Of a stretch of 64,000 nucleotides of DNA, positions 51,161-59,367 are shown in pieces. Source of the stretch: an uncultured Oscillospiraceae bacterium (GTDB taxonomy: Bacteria > Bacillota > Clostridia > Oscillospirales > Oscillospiraceae). Within the stretch, counting starts at the first letter, position 1. Each line of letters begins with the position of its first letter. The stretch lies in assembly GCA_902497145.1 (NCBI GenBank), contig CABVDR010000001.1, positions 91,110 through 155,109 on the forward strand, read 5' to 3'. The translations under genes were made by a program, and so were the position numbers. Under the pieces are notes generated by a model. The model did no database searches, was not told the origin of the DNA, and saw nothing but the letters and a program-made list of their open reading frames with translations.

Positions 51161-52081
51161 TTAGCCGTCCTCCTTCTCCCAGCGGTTGATCACCGAGAAG
51201 TACAGCACGCACAGGATGATCAGGAACAGAAGCAGCAGGATGGAGGCCGCCGAGGCCTTGCCCACCAGACGTCCGGTCCAGCCGATGTCGTAGATGAAGA
51301 TGGGCATGGTGCGGCTTGCCCCGGCCGGGCCGCCGCCGGTGATCATATAGATGATATCAAAGTTGTTGAAGACCCACACGGTACGCAGTACCACCAGCAG
51401 ACCCACCACCGTGCGGATGTGGGGGGCGGTGACATACCGGAAGGACTGCCAGGCGTTGGCTCCGTCGATCTGGGCCGCCTCGTACTGATCCCGGGGGATG
51501 GTTTGCAGGGCCGCGTACACGTTGACCATGATCAGTGGCGCGCCGAACCAGATGTTGATTCCCACCAGGGTGGGCAGCACCAGGTCGCTGTTGCTTAAAA
51601 ACTGAATTAGCCCCTCGGTCAGGCCCAAGTCTTTCAGCATAGTGGGTATAAAACCGTAGATGCCGTTGAGCAGCCACTTCCAGGTCATGGCCGTGGCAAT
51701 GGCGGGAAAGGCCCAGGGGATGATGGCAAAAATACGGAACATATTCTTTGCCACATTATTTTTGACCCGGTTGAGGCACAGCGCCCCAATAAAGCCTACG
51801 ATAACCTGTCCCAACACGCTGCAGATGGTCCAGAACAGGGTGTGGCCGAAGGCGAGATAAAATTCCTCATCGGTGAGCAGACTGATGTAATTTTTTAAGC
51901 CCACTACATCGAAATCCGGGCGGATCATTGTCTTGTTGGTGAAGCTATATACCAGGGTAGACAGCAGAGGATAGACCAGCAGGCAGATGACCACCAGCAT
52001 GGCCGGGCCCACAAAGATCCAGCGGGTCGCTCGGCTGCCATAGATGCCGCCGGTACGGGCGGCGTGGGTTTTTGTTTTCAT
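51161..52081 (-). CDS. Sugar ABC permease, MalF type (306 aa)
   Basis: Six to seven helices (first at about 22-42) and the EAA loop QYEAAQIDGANAWQSFRYVTAPHIRT. Pairs with the MalG-type permease. Preceded by a 12-bp hairpin between it and the binding-protein gene, a usual mark of uneven expression within such operons. Confidence 0.9.
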   Translation of the reverse strand: MKTKTHAARTGGIYGSRATRWIFVGPAMLVVICLLVYPLLSTLVYSFTNKTMIRPDFDVVGLKNYISLLTDEEFYLAFGHTLFWTICSVLGQVIVGFIGALCLNRVKNNVAKNMFRIFAIIPWAFPAIATAMTWKWLLNGIYGFIPTMLKDLGLTEGLIQFLSNSDLVLPTLVGINIWFGAPLIMVNVYAALQTIPRDQYEAAQIDGANAWQSFRYVTAPHIRTVVGLLVVLRTVWVFNNFDIIYMITGGGPAGASRTMPIFIYDIGWTGRLVGKASAASILLLLFLIILCVLYFSVINRWEKEDG

Positions 52082-52110
52082 AGGTCGCCTCCCTCTCGGT
52101 TTGAGAAGCA

Positions 52111-52138
52111 GGGGCGGGAAGAGTGTTCTTCCCGCCCC
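52111..52138 (-). other. Intra-operon hairpin after the binding-protein gene
   Basis: 12-bp perfect stem GGGGCGGGAAGA/TCTTCCCGCCCC, loop GTGT. No T run follows on the minus strand, so it is better read as an mRNA-stabilising hairpin or partial terminator that raises binding-protein level over permeases. Confidence 0.7.
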
Positions 52139-52158
52139 TCCGTTCCGGTTGCATATGA

Positions 52159-53518
52159 TTACATGACCATGGTATCAAAGATCTCGTTGAGTTTATCTTC
52201 CGCCGCCTTGGCTGCGGTCTCTACGTCAGTGCCGTTGGTGATGATGTCCTGGAACATCTCTTCAATGACGCCCTGGCTGGTCAGCAGGCCCGCCTGAGCG
52301 CTGGGGCCATGCTCAAAGCCGATGGCGCAGCCCTCGTCCACCGCCTTGGCGATGGATGACAGCGGCCTCGTCAGAGAACTGCTGCACGATGGGGTTGGAC
52401 AGGTAGGTCTCGTTCTGGTCGATTCCCTTGATGGAGGGCAGCATGCCCACGGGAACGGCGGCCAGGAAGTTGAGGTAATTGTCCTCCTGATACAGGTACT
52501 CGATGAAGGCCTGGCAGATCTCGGGATGCTCAGAATTCTTCCAGGTCACCAGAGGAATGTGGGTGGCCTCAGCGCTGTAATAGGGATCGCCCTCGTTCAG
52601 AGTGGGCAGGGGGGCGCAGGAGACGTACTGCAGCAGGTCGGGGCGGTTGGACTCCACGCCGCTGATCATAAAGCCGGAGTTGAAGTCAAAGGCGGTGGTG
52701 CCCTGGTAATACAGGGTCGCGTGATCGTTGACGGTGTAGTTGATGGTCTCAGCGGGGGAGCAGTTCTTGTAGACGTTGACCCAGAAGTTGATGCCGTCAA
52801 TGGCCAGGTCGCTGGTGAGGTTGGCGGTCAGGTCATCGTTGAGCAGGCTGCCGCCGCCGGAGCGGACGTAGTAGTTGAGGTAGCGGGTGCACAGCAGGTC
52901 GTTGGGGCTGCAGGAGAAGGCACAGCCGTATACGCCGTCCTTGGTCAGAGCCACCGCAGCGTCGTAGAACTCATCCCAAGTCTTGGGGACCTCCAGATTG
53001 TTGGCCTCCAGAAGGTCGGTGCGGTACCACATGACCTGAGCGTGGGAGTAATAGGGGACGCCGTATGTAGCACCGTCCATGGTCATGTCGGCCAGAGCGT
53101 TGGCAGAGAACAGGTCCCGGCCGATGGCGTCAATGGTGCTGTCCATGGGAGCCAGAACGCCGGCATTCAACATTTCCACCACCTCGCCGGTGTTCTGGGC
53201 GGTGCTGATGTCAGGCAGGTCACCGGTGGTGATGCCCGCGTTCCACTTGGTGTTGAAGTCGCCCCAGGCCATAGTCTCAATGTTGATTTTTACGCCGGGA
53301 TTGTCCTTCATAAACTGGTCGGCAGCCGCCTGGATGGCCTCCATGCGGGCGCCCTGGGTAAAGGAGTGCCAGAAGGTGATTTCTCCGTTGAGCTCACCGC
53401 TGGAGCCGGAGCCGGAGGGAGTGCTGGATCCGCCAGAGGAGGTTGTGCCGCTGTTACAACCAGCCAACAGGGAAAGGGAGAGCGCTGCTGCAAGGGAGAT
53501 GCAAAGCAATTTCTTCAT
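52159..53518 (-). pseudogene. Sugar ABC binding lipoprotein (SatA-like), frameshifted near its end
   Basis: Family 1 solute-binding protein: lipobox LSLLAGC, Ser/Gly linker, GEITFWHSFTQGARMEAIQ. The frame runs normally to QQFSDEAAVI and then leaves the family sequence for 9 residues before a stop. The shifted frame continues as AKAVDEGCAIGFEHGP and ends DKLNEIFDTMVM. The break coincides with GATGGATG (52351-52358), a tandem 4-bp duplication; removing one copy restores about 450 residues. The protein would lose about 60 C-terminal residues. It may be a real strain mutation, a slippage-variable site or a sequencing error. ATG 53518 has GGAGG upstream. Promoter and AraC regulator lie just upstream. 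Confidence 0.82.
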
Positions 53519-53563
53519 GTTCCAATCCTCCATTTCTATTTTGTGTACTTTTACTATACACAC

Positions 53564-53655
53564 AGTATATCGTGGCGGATATTATTTTACAATATGACAA
53601 AACGGCTAATAGTAGCACAAAACAATCATTATTTGCTCGTTTTATTTTGACAAAA
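53564..53655 (-). promoter_or_regulatory. Promoter and direct repeats of the sialic-acid-type operon
   Basis: Minus-strand promoter TTGTAA (53587-53592), 17 bp, TATACT (53564-53569). TTTTGTCA occurs twice upstream (plus-strand TGACAAAA at 53595-53602 and 53648-53655), 53 bp or five helix turns apart, the first next to the -35. This is what an AraC-type activator site looks like. Confidence 0.6.
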
Positions 53656-53686
53656 ATTCACAATTTGATTTTTTAGATCTTATAAT

Positions 53687-54565
53687 CTATTGTGCGTTTT
53701 TCCTGTATGCCTGAGGCGACACACCAAAGTTCCTCTGAAAGAGGCGGGAAAAGTAGTTGGGATCTTCAAAGCCCACCTGATAGGCGATGGTGGAGATGCG
53801 CTCGTTGGTTACCAGCAGGCGGCGGGCTGCCACAGTCAGACGCAGATCCTGGATAAAGTCGCTGGGCGATTTCCCGGTGTGCTTTTTAAACAGCCGGCGC
53901 AGGGTGGAGGAGCTGATATTGACCAGCTGACACAGAACATCTGAGGTGTAATGTTCGGTGGGGTGGGTGACGATGTAGTCCACCAGAACGTTGATTCTGG
54001 GGTCTTGCCGGTAGGCCTCGGTATCTTCCACCAGCTGGAGCGGACGCTCAAACAGGGGTTCTCCTTTGGTGAGCTCTGTTTGTGCCTGACAATCGCCGCC
54101 CGCCTGATCCACCAGCCAGGCTACAATCAGCTCCAGATTGCCCCGGATACGGAACACCTTGCTGGGGATTTGGCTGGTGGCGTTGCGGTAGACCTCCTGG
54201 AAGTGCCGCTCCATCTCATCGTGCTCCCCACAGGGATTGACCGTTTGAATATGATAGTACTCCTGGAGAAAGTTGTCCGTAGCCAGCTGAGAGGTTACTT
54301 TAAACCGGATGCTGATAAATTCAAAATAGTCTTCCAGGGCGTGACACTCCAGGTAGCAGCCCTCGGGAATATAGATGACCTGCCGCTCCTGGACATAAAA
54401 ACTCTTTCCGTTCAGAATAAATTCTGCGCTGCCTTTTAAAATGTAGCGCACCATGGTGTAGGGAATGTAGCTGTTGGGATAGATCCAGCCGGAGCGAAAG
54501 ACATAGCGGTCCACGTACAGAAAGTTGAAACGCATTGCGGTATATAAGGCATGTTCAATCTCCAT
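53687..54565 (-). CDS. AraC-family transcriptional regulator (292 aa)
   Basis: N-terminal cupin-like sensing domain (about 20-110, with FILNGKSFYVQERQVIYIPE) and two C-terminal helix-turn-helix motifs (SDVLCQLVNISSSTLRRLFKKHTG and ISTIAYQVGFEDPNYFSRLF, the AraC signature). It precedes the ABC/NanOx/YhcH operon on the same strand with a promoter between, so it is the likely activator of that operon in response to a sugar such as a sialic acid derivative. Confidence 0.92.
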   Translation of the reverse strand: MEIEHALYTAMRFNFLYVDRYVFRSGWIYPNSYIPYTMVRYILKGSAEFILNGKSFYVQERQVIYIPEGCYLECHALEDYFEFISIRFKVTSQLATDNFLQEYYHIQTVNPCGEHDEMERHFQEVYRNATSQIPSKVFRIRGNLELIVAWLVDQAGGDCQAQTELTKGEPLFERPLQLVEDTEAYRQDPRINVLVDYIVTHPTEHYTSDVLCQLVNISSSTLRRLFKKHTGKSPSDFIQDLRLTVAARRLLVTNERISTIAYQVGFEDPNYFSRLFQRNFGVSPQAYRKNAQ

Positions 54566-54665
54566 TCCCGGGTTCCCTCCTCTTTTATACAGGGCGTTTT
54601 TTCCATTCTATCATCTGCCGCAGAGGAACTCAAGATAGCCTGCATGGCCTCCAACGCTGCAAAAA

Positions 54666-54692
54666 AAGACACCGCCGGATGGACGGTGTCTT
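54666..54692 (-). terminator. Second terminator after rpsI
   Basis: Stem AAGACACCG/CGGTGTCTT followed on the minus strand by seven T residues. It backs up the first terminator 20 bases upstream. Confidence 0.85.
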
Positions 54693-54712
54693 GAGAAGAT
54701 CTGCAAATAAAA

Positions 54713-54740
54713 AAGGTGCCGTCCAACCGGACAGCACCTT
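54713..54740 (-). terminator. First terminator after rpsI
   Basis: Stem AAGGTGC-GTCC/GGAC-GCACCTT followed on the minus strand by TTTTTT. Tandem terminators fit a highly expressed ribosomal operon. Confidence 0.88.
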
Positions 54741-54759
54741 GAAAAAGCAAAGGGTAAAA

Positions 54760-55164
54760 TCAGCGCTTGCTGAACTGGGGAGCGCGACGGGCGGCCTTCA
54801 GACCGTACTTCTTACGCTCCTTCATACGAGGATCGCGGGTGAGCAGACCAGCAGCCTTCAGGGCGGGGCGGTACTCCTCGTTGGCCAGCAGCAGGGCGCG
54901 GGCCACACCGTGACGGATAGCGCCGGCCTGGCCGGTGACGCCGCCGCCGGTGACAGTGGCAACGATGTCCATCTTGCCCAGGTTGTCAGTGGTAGCCAGG
55001 GGCTGACGGACCAGCAGCTTCAGGGTCTCCAGACCAAAGTAGTCGTCGATGTCACGGCCGTTGATGGTGATGGAGCCGGTGCCGTTGGGGAACAGGTGAA
55101 CACGGGCCACGGAGGACTTCCGACGGCCGGTGCCATAGAAATAAGGCTTCTTGCTCTGATACAT
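54760..55164 (-). CDS. rpsI: 30S ribosomal protein S9 (134 aa)
   Basis: Classic S9: YFYGTGRRKSSVARVHLFPNG at the start, INGRDIDDYFGLETLK, TGGGVTGQAGAIRHGVARALL, and the C-terminal KKYGLKAARRAPQFSKR whose last residues reach the ribosomal P site. Second gene of the rplM-rpsI operon, 17 bases behind rplM. Confidence 0.98.
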   Translation of the reverse strand: MYQSKKPYFYGTGRRKSSVARVHLFPNGTGSITINGRDIDDYFGLETLKLLVRQPLATTDNLGKMDIVATVTGGGVTGQAGAIRHGVARALLLANEEYRPALKAAGLLTRDPRMKERKKYGLKAARRAPQFSKR

Positions 55165-55181
55165 GATCGTCTACCTCCTGA

Positions 55182-55613
55182 TTACTGAGCGTCCCAGAGC
55201 TCGGGCTTCTGGGCAGCGTGCTCATGCTCGCCGCCGCGATAGATCTTCAGGCGGGTCAGGGCACTGTTGGAAAGGGAGTTCTTGGGGAGCATACCCTTCA
55301 CGGCCAGCTTCATGGCCAGCTCAGGGCGCTCGTTCATCAGGGTGCGGTACTTGACTTCCTTCAGACCGCCAACCCAGCCGGAGTGACGGCGATAGTACTT
55401 CTGGTCCAGCTTCTTGCCGGTCAGAACGGCCTTGTCAGCGTTGATAACGATGACAAAGTCGCCGCAGTCGGCGTTGGGAGTGAACTCAGGCTTATGCTTG
55501 CCCCGCAGCAGGGTGGCGGCGGCGGCAGCGGTCTTGCCCAGGGGCTTGTTCGCGGCGTCCAGGATATACCACTTACGCTCGATGTTCCCCTTGTTGGCCA
55601 TAAAAGTGGACAT
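55182..55613 (-). CDS. rplM: 50S ribosomal protein L13 (143 aa)
   Basis: L13 family: ERKWYILDAANKPLGKTAAA, ADCGDFVIVINADKAVLTGKK, KYYRRHSGWVGGLK and RLKIYRGGEHEHAAQKPE. GGAGG 8 bases upstream selects ATG 55613. The roughly 85-base leader contains a GCTCC/GGAGC hairpin, which may be a weak version of the L13 autoregulatory leader; not certain. Confidence 0.98.
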   Translation of the reverse strand: MSTFMANKGNIERKWYILDAANKPLGKTAAAAATLLRGKHKPEFTPNADCGDFVIVINADKAVLTGKKLDQKYYRRHSGWVGGLKEVKYRTLMNERPELAMKLAVKGMLPKNSLSNSALTRLKIYRGGEHEHAAQKPELWDAQ

Positions 55614-55703
55614 AGGTGAAACCTCCATTTTTCGTGTGCTTATGTTGAACCACGGTGTTTGGAATAAAATCATGGGCTCCACTGTACAAGCGGAGCGTTT
55701 TGT

Positions 55704-55732
55704 ATTATAGTATTTGGGCGGTCGAGTGTCAA
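55704..55732 (-). promoter_or_regulatory. Consensus promoter of rplM-rpsI
   Basis: Perfect sigma-A promoter on the minus strand: TTGACA, 17-bp spacer, TATAAT. Confidence 0.92.
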
Positions 55733-55776
55733 CGACTTTTTGAGGTATTTTTTACTGAGTTTAAAAAATCTCCTGT

Positions 55777-55813
55777 ATTCTCTTGAAATCTCGTGAATTC
55801 TCTTGAAATCTCG
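55777..55813 (+). repeat. Two 17-bp direct repeats with 20-bp period
   Basis: ATTCTCTTGAAATCTCG occurs twice, 20 bases apart, in the AT-rich gap upstream of the TtcA-like gene. Two helical turns of spacing suggests a regulator site, though simple duplication is possible. Confidence 0.75.
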
Positions 55814-55883
55814 CGTTTGATTTTTAAATTGTTTTGCGGGAAATGTTATGAAACGGGGCTGTTTTGCCCGGAAGGAGACAGAA

Positions 55884-56648
55884 ATGAACCGTATTTTATC
55901 CCTGGTCCGCCGCTGTGTGGAGGACTACGAGATGATTGCCCCCAACGACCGGGTGGCTGTGGGTGTTTCCGGGGGCAAGGACTCCCTGATGCTGCTCACG
56001 GCTCTGGCCAAGCTCCGGGAGTTCTACCCCATTCCCTTTGAGGTGGAGGCCATCACCTTAGATATGGGCCATGCCGATGGCCGCCCGGGTATGGATTTTT
56101 CCTCTGTGGCCCACTATTGTGAGGAGCTGGGCGTCCCCTATACCCTCATTCCCAGCGAGATCCATCACATCATTTTTGACGTGCGGAAGGAGAAGAACCC
56201 CTGCTCCATGTGCGCCAAAATGCGCCGGGGGGCTCTGCACAATGCCATGCAGGAGCGGGGGATCACCAAGATCGCCCTGGGACACCACTATGACGACGCG
56301 GTGGAGACCCTGTTTATGTCCCTCATCTTTGAGGGGCGGCTGTCCTGCTTCCAGCCGGTGACCTGGCTGGACCGCACCGGCATCACCCAGATCCGGCCCA
56401 TGCTCTATTGCGGGGAAAAGCTGGTGGCCCATACCGCTCAGCGCCTGGAACTGCCGGTGGTGGAAAATCCATGTCCTGCCAACGGCAACACCAAGCGCCA
56501 GGAGATCAAGGAACTTATTTATGAGCTCAACGGCCGCTACCCCGGTCTGAAGAGCCGGGCCTTTGGGGCAATGCAGCGCCTGCCGCTGCCAGCCTGGGGG
56601 CCGGTGGAGCACCGGCGGCGTCCCCTGCCGGAGGAGCTGGGAGATTAA
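55884..56648 (+). CDS. TtcA/TilS-family PP-loop ATPase, probable tRNA thiolation protein (254 aa)
   Basis: PP-loop SGGKDS in GVSGGKDSLMLLTAL (about 30), CSMCAKMRRGAL with paired Cys (about 112), the helix ALGHHYDDAVETLFM and a late Cys in VVENPCPAN; these three cysteines fit the [4Fe-4S] site of TtcA, which thiolates cytidine 32 of tRNA. AAGGAG before ATG 55884 is better than the ATG at 55848. Clostridia have several related copies, so the exact tRNA base is inferred. Confidence 0.85.
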   Translation: MNRILSLVRRCVEDYEMIAPNDRVAVGVSGGKDSLMLLTALAKLREFYPIPFEVEAITLDMGHADGRPGMDFSSVAHYCEELGVPYTLIPSEIHHIIFDVRKEKNPCSMCAKMRRGALHNAMQERGITKIALGHHYDDAVETLFMSLIFEGRLSCFQPVTWLDRTGITQIRPMLYCGEKLVAHTAQRLELPVVENPCPANGNTKRQEIKELIYELNGRYPGLKSRAFGAMQRLPLPAWGPVEHRRRPLPEELGD

Positions 56649-56825
56649 GTTTCCACACAGGCAGGGAAGAGCACAGAATATCTTCGGATTTTCAGTAATT
56701 TTGACCGAAAAAAATTGGGAAAAGTTATGGAACCGCTTGAAGTTCGGTGCTATAATGTGACAGAAACCGTGGAACAATCTTTGATGCAGAGCGGGGCACG
56801 TCCCCCCTGAGAGGAGTTGCAAGAT

Positions 56826-57530
56826 ATGAGCGAAGAGAGCGTATACAGCGCCAATCCGGGCAAGCAGCTGATCCGCACCGTGGACGGCGTGGACTACCAG
56901 CGCATCCCCATCAAAACCCACCTCATCACCAAGGCGGACAAGATGGAGGACGTGGTGTGCCGCTACGCCAAGGAAAAGATGCAGCCCGGCGACATCCTGT
57001 TTATTTCCGAAAAGGCGGTGGCCTGCACCCAGAGCCGCGCTATCCCCATGGAGGACATCAAGCCCCGGAAGCTGGCTGTCACCCTCAGCCGCTATGTGAC
57101 CAAAACCCCCGCCGGCATCGGCCTGGGCATTCCGGAGACCATGGAGATGGCCCTTCAGGAGTGCGGCACCCTGCGCATTTTGTTTGCCGCCTTCTGCAGC
57201 GTGATTGGCAAGATTCTGGGCAAGAAGGGCTGGTTCTACATTGTGGCCGGCTCCAAGGCCCGGGGTATCGACGGTCCCACCGAGGGTACCATCCCCCCCT
57301 ATGACCACTACGTGGTCCTCACCCCTGCCGATCCCATGGGCACCTCCAAGAAGCTGGCGGCCGCCCTGGGCCACCCCGTTGCCATTGTGGACATCAACGA
57401 CCTGGGCGCCAACATTCTGGGCTTCTCCGAGAAGGAGCCCTCCATGGACTACATCGCCAAGATCTTAGGGGACAATCCCCTGGGTCAGTCCAGCGAGTCC
57501 ACTCCTATGGGCATCATCCGCAAGGCCTGA
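56826..57530 (+). CDS. CofE-like coenzyme F420-0:gamma-glutamyl ligase family protein (234 aa)
   Basis: Family features: IPIKTHLITKADKM, GDILFISEKAVACTQSRAI, PETMEMALQECGTLRILFAA, YIVAGSKARGIDGPTEGTIPPYDHYVVL, and DINDLGANILGF. True CofE adds glutamate to F420, but Clostridia of this type lack other F420 genes, and none is in this window, so a different amide-ligase role is likely. GAGGAG 9 bases upstream selects ATG 56826. A TATAAT lies about 70 bases upstream. Confidence 0.82.
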   Translation: MSEESVYSANPGKQLIRTVDGVDYQRIPIKTHLITKADKMEDVVCRYAKEKMQPGDILFISEKAVACTQSRAIPMEDIKPRKLAVTLSRYVTKTPAGIGLGIPETMEMALQECGTLRILFAAFCSVIGKILGKKGWFYIVAGSKARGIDGPTEGTIPPYDHYVVLTPADPMGTSKKLAAALGHPVAIVDINDLGANILGFSEKEPSMDYIAKILGDNPLGQSSESTPMGIIRKA

Positions 57531-57550
57531 GCCTTGAATTGCTGCGTAAA

Positions 57551-57585
57551 ATTCCCCGCCGCGTCTGCGGCGGGGAATTTTTTTG
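57551..57585 (+). terminator. Intrinsic terminator
   Basis: 12-bp perfect stem ATTCCCCGCCGC/GCGGCGGGGAAT with GTCT loop followed by seven T residues. Confidence 0.92.
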
Positions 57586-57646
57586 TTCTGAGCGGAGCGG
57601 AGGATGCGTAGAGTGAGGGAATGGGGAGAAACCGTGACTTTTGCCC

Positions 57647-57743
57647 TTTACAGTGTAAAATTTAAACAAACAAATTTTATTTTACAGCGGAGAATTTAGC
57701 GGATCTGAAGAAAACGCGAAAACGGGGAAAGAAAATAATTTTC
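57647..57743 (+). promoter_or_regulatory. AT-rich inverted-repeat region upstream of gdhA
   Basis: TTTACA-G-TGTAAA (57647-57659) and a further TTTACA (57681-57686) give TGTAAAAT/ATTTTACA arms 17 bases apart; GAAAAT-A-ATTTTC is a separate palindrome at 57731-57743. All lie 105-200 bp upstream of the gdhA promoter. A nitrogen- or redox-responsive regulator could bind, but none can be named. Confidence 0.5.
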
Positions 57744-57849
57744 AGCATTCAAAAATTGAATATAAATTATGAAAAATCAGAATATATGAGGGCAACAATG
57801 GGGTTAAATCCCGTGAAATTAATGAAAATGCAGGATAAAATGAGTAAAC

Positions 57850-57878
57850 TTGCAAAAAAGAAAGGCCACTGCTATAAT
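57850..57878 (+). promoter_or_regulatory. gdhA promoter
   Basis: TTGCAA, 17-bp spacer, perfect TATAAT, with a leader of about 70 bases to the ATG. Confidence 0.85.
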
Positions 57879-57955
57879 CTGGAATCACAAACGACTTGCC
57901 CGGCGCCTCGCAAGAGATGTAGGCCGGCGCGGTTGCATTAAGGGAGGAAACACTT

Positions 57956-59305
57956 ATGGCGATCAAGAATGCGTATCTGCAAAACGTATACCAGGACCTG
58001 TGCGGACGGTATAGCGACCAAAAGGAATTTTTACAGGCCGTGGAAGAGGTCCTGACTTCGCTGGAGCCGGTCTTTGAGCGTCGTCCCGAGCTGGAGGATC
58101 TGGGCATCATTGAGCGTCTGGTGGAGCCGGAGCGCAGCCTGCTGTTCCGGGTGTCCTGGGTGGACGACCGGGGCAAGATCCAGGTCAACCGGGGCTACCG
58201 GGTGCAGTTCTCCACCGCCATCGGCCCCTCCAAGGGCGGTCTGCGCTTCCATCCCAGCGTGAACCTGTCGGTCATTAAATTCCTGGGCTTTGAGCAGATT
58301 TTCAAAAATTCCCTCACCGGCCTGCCCATGGGCGGCGGCAAGGGCGGCTCCGACTTTGACCCCAAGGGCAAGAGCAACAACGAGATTATGCGTTTTTGCC
58401 AGTCCTTCATGATCGAGCTGCAGCGCCACATTGGCCCCGATACCGACGTGCCCGCCGGTGACATGGGTGTGGGCAGCCGGGAGATCGGCTATATGTTCGG
58501 CCAGTATAAGCGCATCCGCAATGAGTTTAACGGCGTACTCACCGGCAAGGCTCCCTGCTCCGGCGGCTCCCTGGCCCGGCCCGAGGCCACCGGCTTCGGC
58601 CTGTGCTACTTCACTCAGGAGATGCTCCAGGAGCGCAACACCTCCTTCCAGGGCAAGCGGGTGGTGATCTCCGGCTCCGGCAACGTGGCCACCTACGCCA
58701 ACCAGAAGGCCACCCAGTTGGGGGGCAAGGTAGTGGCCATGAGTGACTCCAACGGCTATATCGTGGACGAGAACGGCATTGACTACCGCACCATCCAGCT
58801 CATTAAGGAGGTCAAGCGGGAACGCATCAAGACCTACCTGGACTACGTGCCCACCGCCAAGTATGTGGAGGACCCCAGAGGCATCTGGACGGTGCCCTGC
58901 GACATCGCTCTACCCTGTGCAACCCAGAACGAGCTGCCCATCGAGGGAGCCAGAGCACTGAAGGAGAACGGCTGCATCGCCGTGGCCGAGGGCGCCAACA
59001 TGCCCACCACGCTGGAGGCCACCAAGTATCTTCAGGACCACGGCATCCTCTTTGGCCCCGCCAAGGCGGCCAACGCCGGCGGTGTGGCGGTGTCCGGCCT
59101 GGAGATGAGCCAGAACTCCATGCGCATGTCCTGGTCCTTTGAAGAGGTGGATAAGCACCTGCGGGAGATCATGGTGAACATCTACCACAACATTGATAAG
59201 GCCGCCAAGGACTACGGCGCGCCGGGCAATCTGGTGATGGGCGCCAACATCGCAGGCTTTGAAAAGGTATGCGACGCCATGATCTGGCAGGGCGTGTCCT
59301 TCTAA
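57956..59305 (+). CDS. gdhA: NADP-type glutamate dehydrogenase (449 aa)
   Basis: Hexameric-type GDH of normal length: GGLRFHPSVN, catalytic Lys in LPMGGGKGGSDFDPKGKS, PAGDMGVGSREIGYMFGQYKR, and the nucleotide motif GSGNVA followed by SDS, which favours NADP(H). Makes glutamate from 2-oxoglutarate and ammonia, or the reverse during amino acid fermentation. GGGAGG 8 bases upstream of the ATG. Convergent with putP; the two share an intrinsic terminator. Confidence 0.96.
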   Translation: MAIKNAYLQNVYQDLCGRYSDQKEFLQAVEEVLTSLEPVFERRPELEDLGIIERLVEPERSLLFRVSWVDDRGKIQVNRGYRVQFSTAIGPSKGGLRFHPSVNLSVIKFLGFEQIFKNSLTGLPMGGGKGGSDFDPKGKSNNEIMRFCQSFMIELQRHIGPDTDVPAGDMGVGSREIGYMFGQYKRIRNEFNGVLTGKAPCSGGSLARPEATGFGLCYFTQEMLQERNTSFQGKRVVISGSGNVATYANQKATQLGGKVVAMSDSNGYIVDENGIDYRTIQLIKEVKRERIKTYLDYVPTAKYVEDPRGIWTVPCDIALPCATQNELPIEGARALKENGCIAVAEGANMPTTLEATKYLQDHGILFGPAKAANAGGVAVSGLEMSQNSMRMSWSFEEVDKHLREIMVNIYHNIDKAAKDYGAPGNLVMGANIAGFEKVCDAMIWQGVSF

Positions 59306-59320
59306 AGTATCCTTATATAG

Positions 59321-59358
59321 AAAGAAGCCGTGGAGCTGAGCTCCACGGCTTCTTTGGC
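59321..59358. terminator. Bidirectional terminator between gdhA and putP
   Basis: 17-bp perfect inverted repeat AAAGAAGCCGTGGAGCT/AGCTCCACGGCTTCTTT with one central base. Confidence 0.88.
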
Positions 59359-59367
59359 TTCTTGAGG

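Noticed and set aside
57738..57760. CodY-like box (AATTTTCAG followed by AT-rich sequence)
   Set aside because: Only the left half fits the CodY consensus; the right half does not, so no CodY call is made.
57756..57941. TTG-initiated 61-codon frame upstream of gdhA
   Set aside because: It overlaps the strong gdhA promoter and has no ribosome site, so it is probably non-coding.
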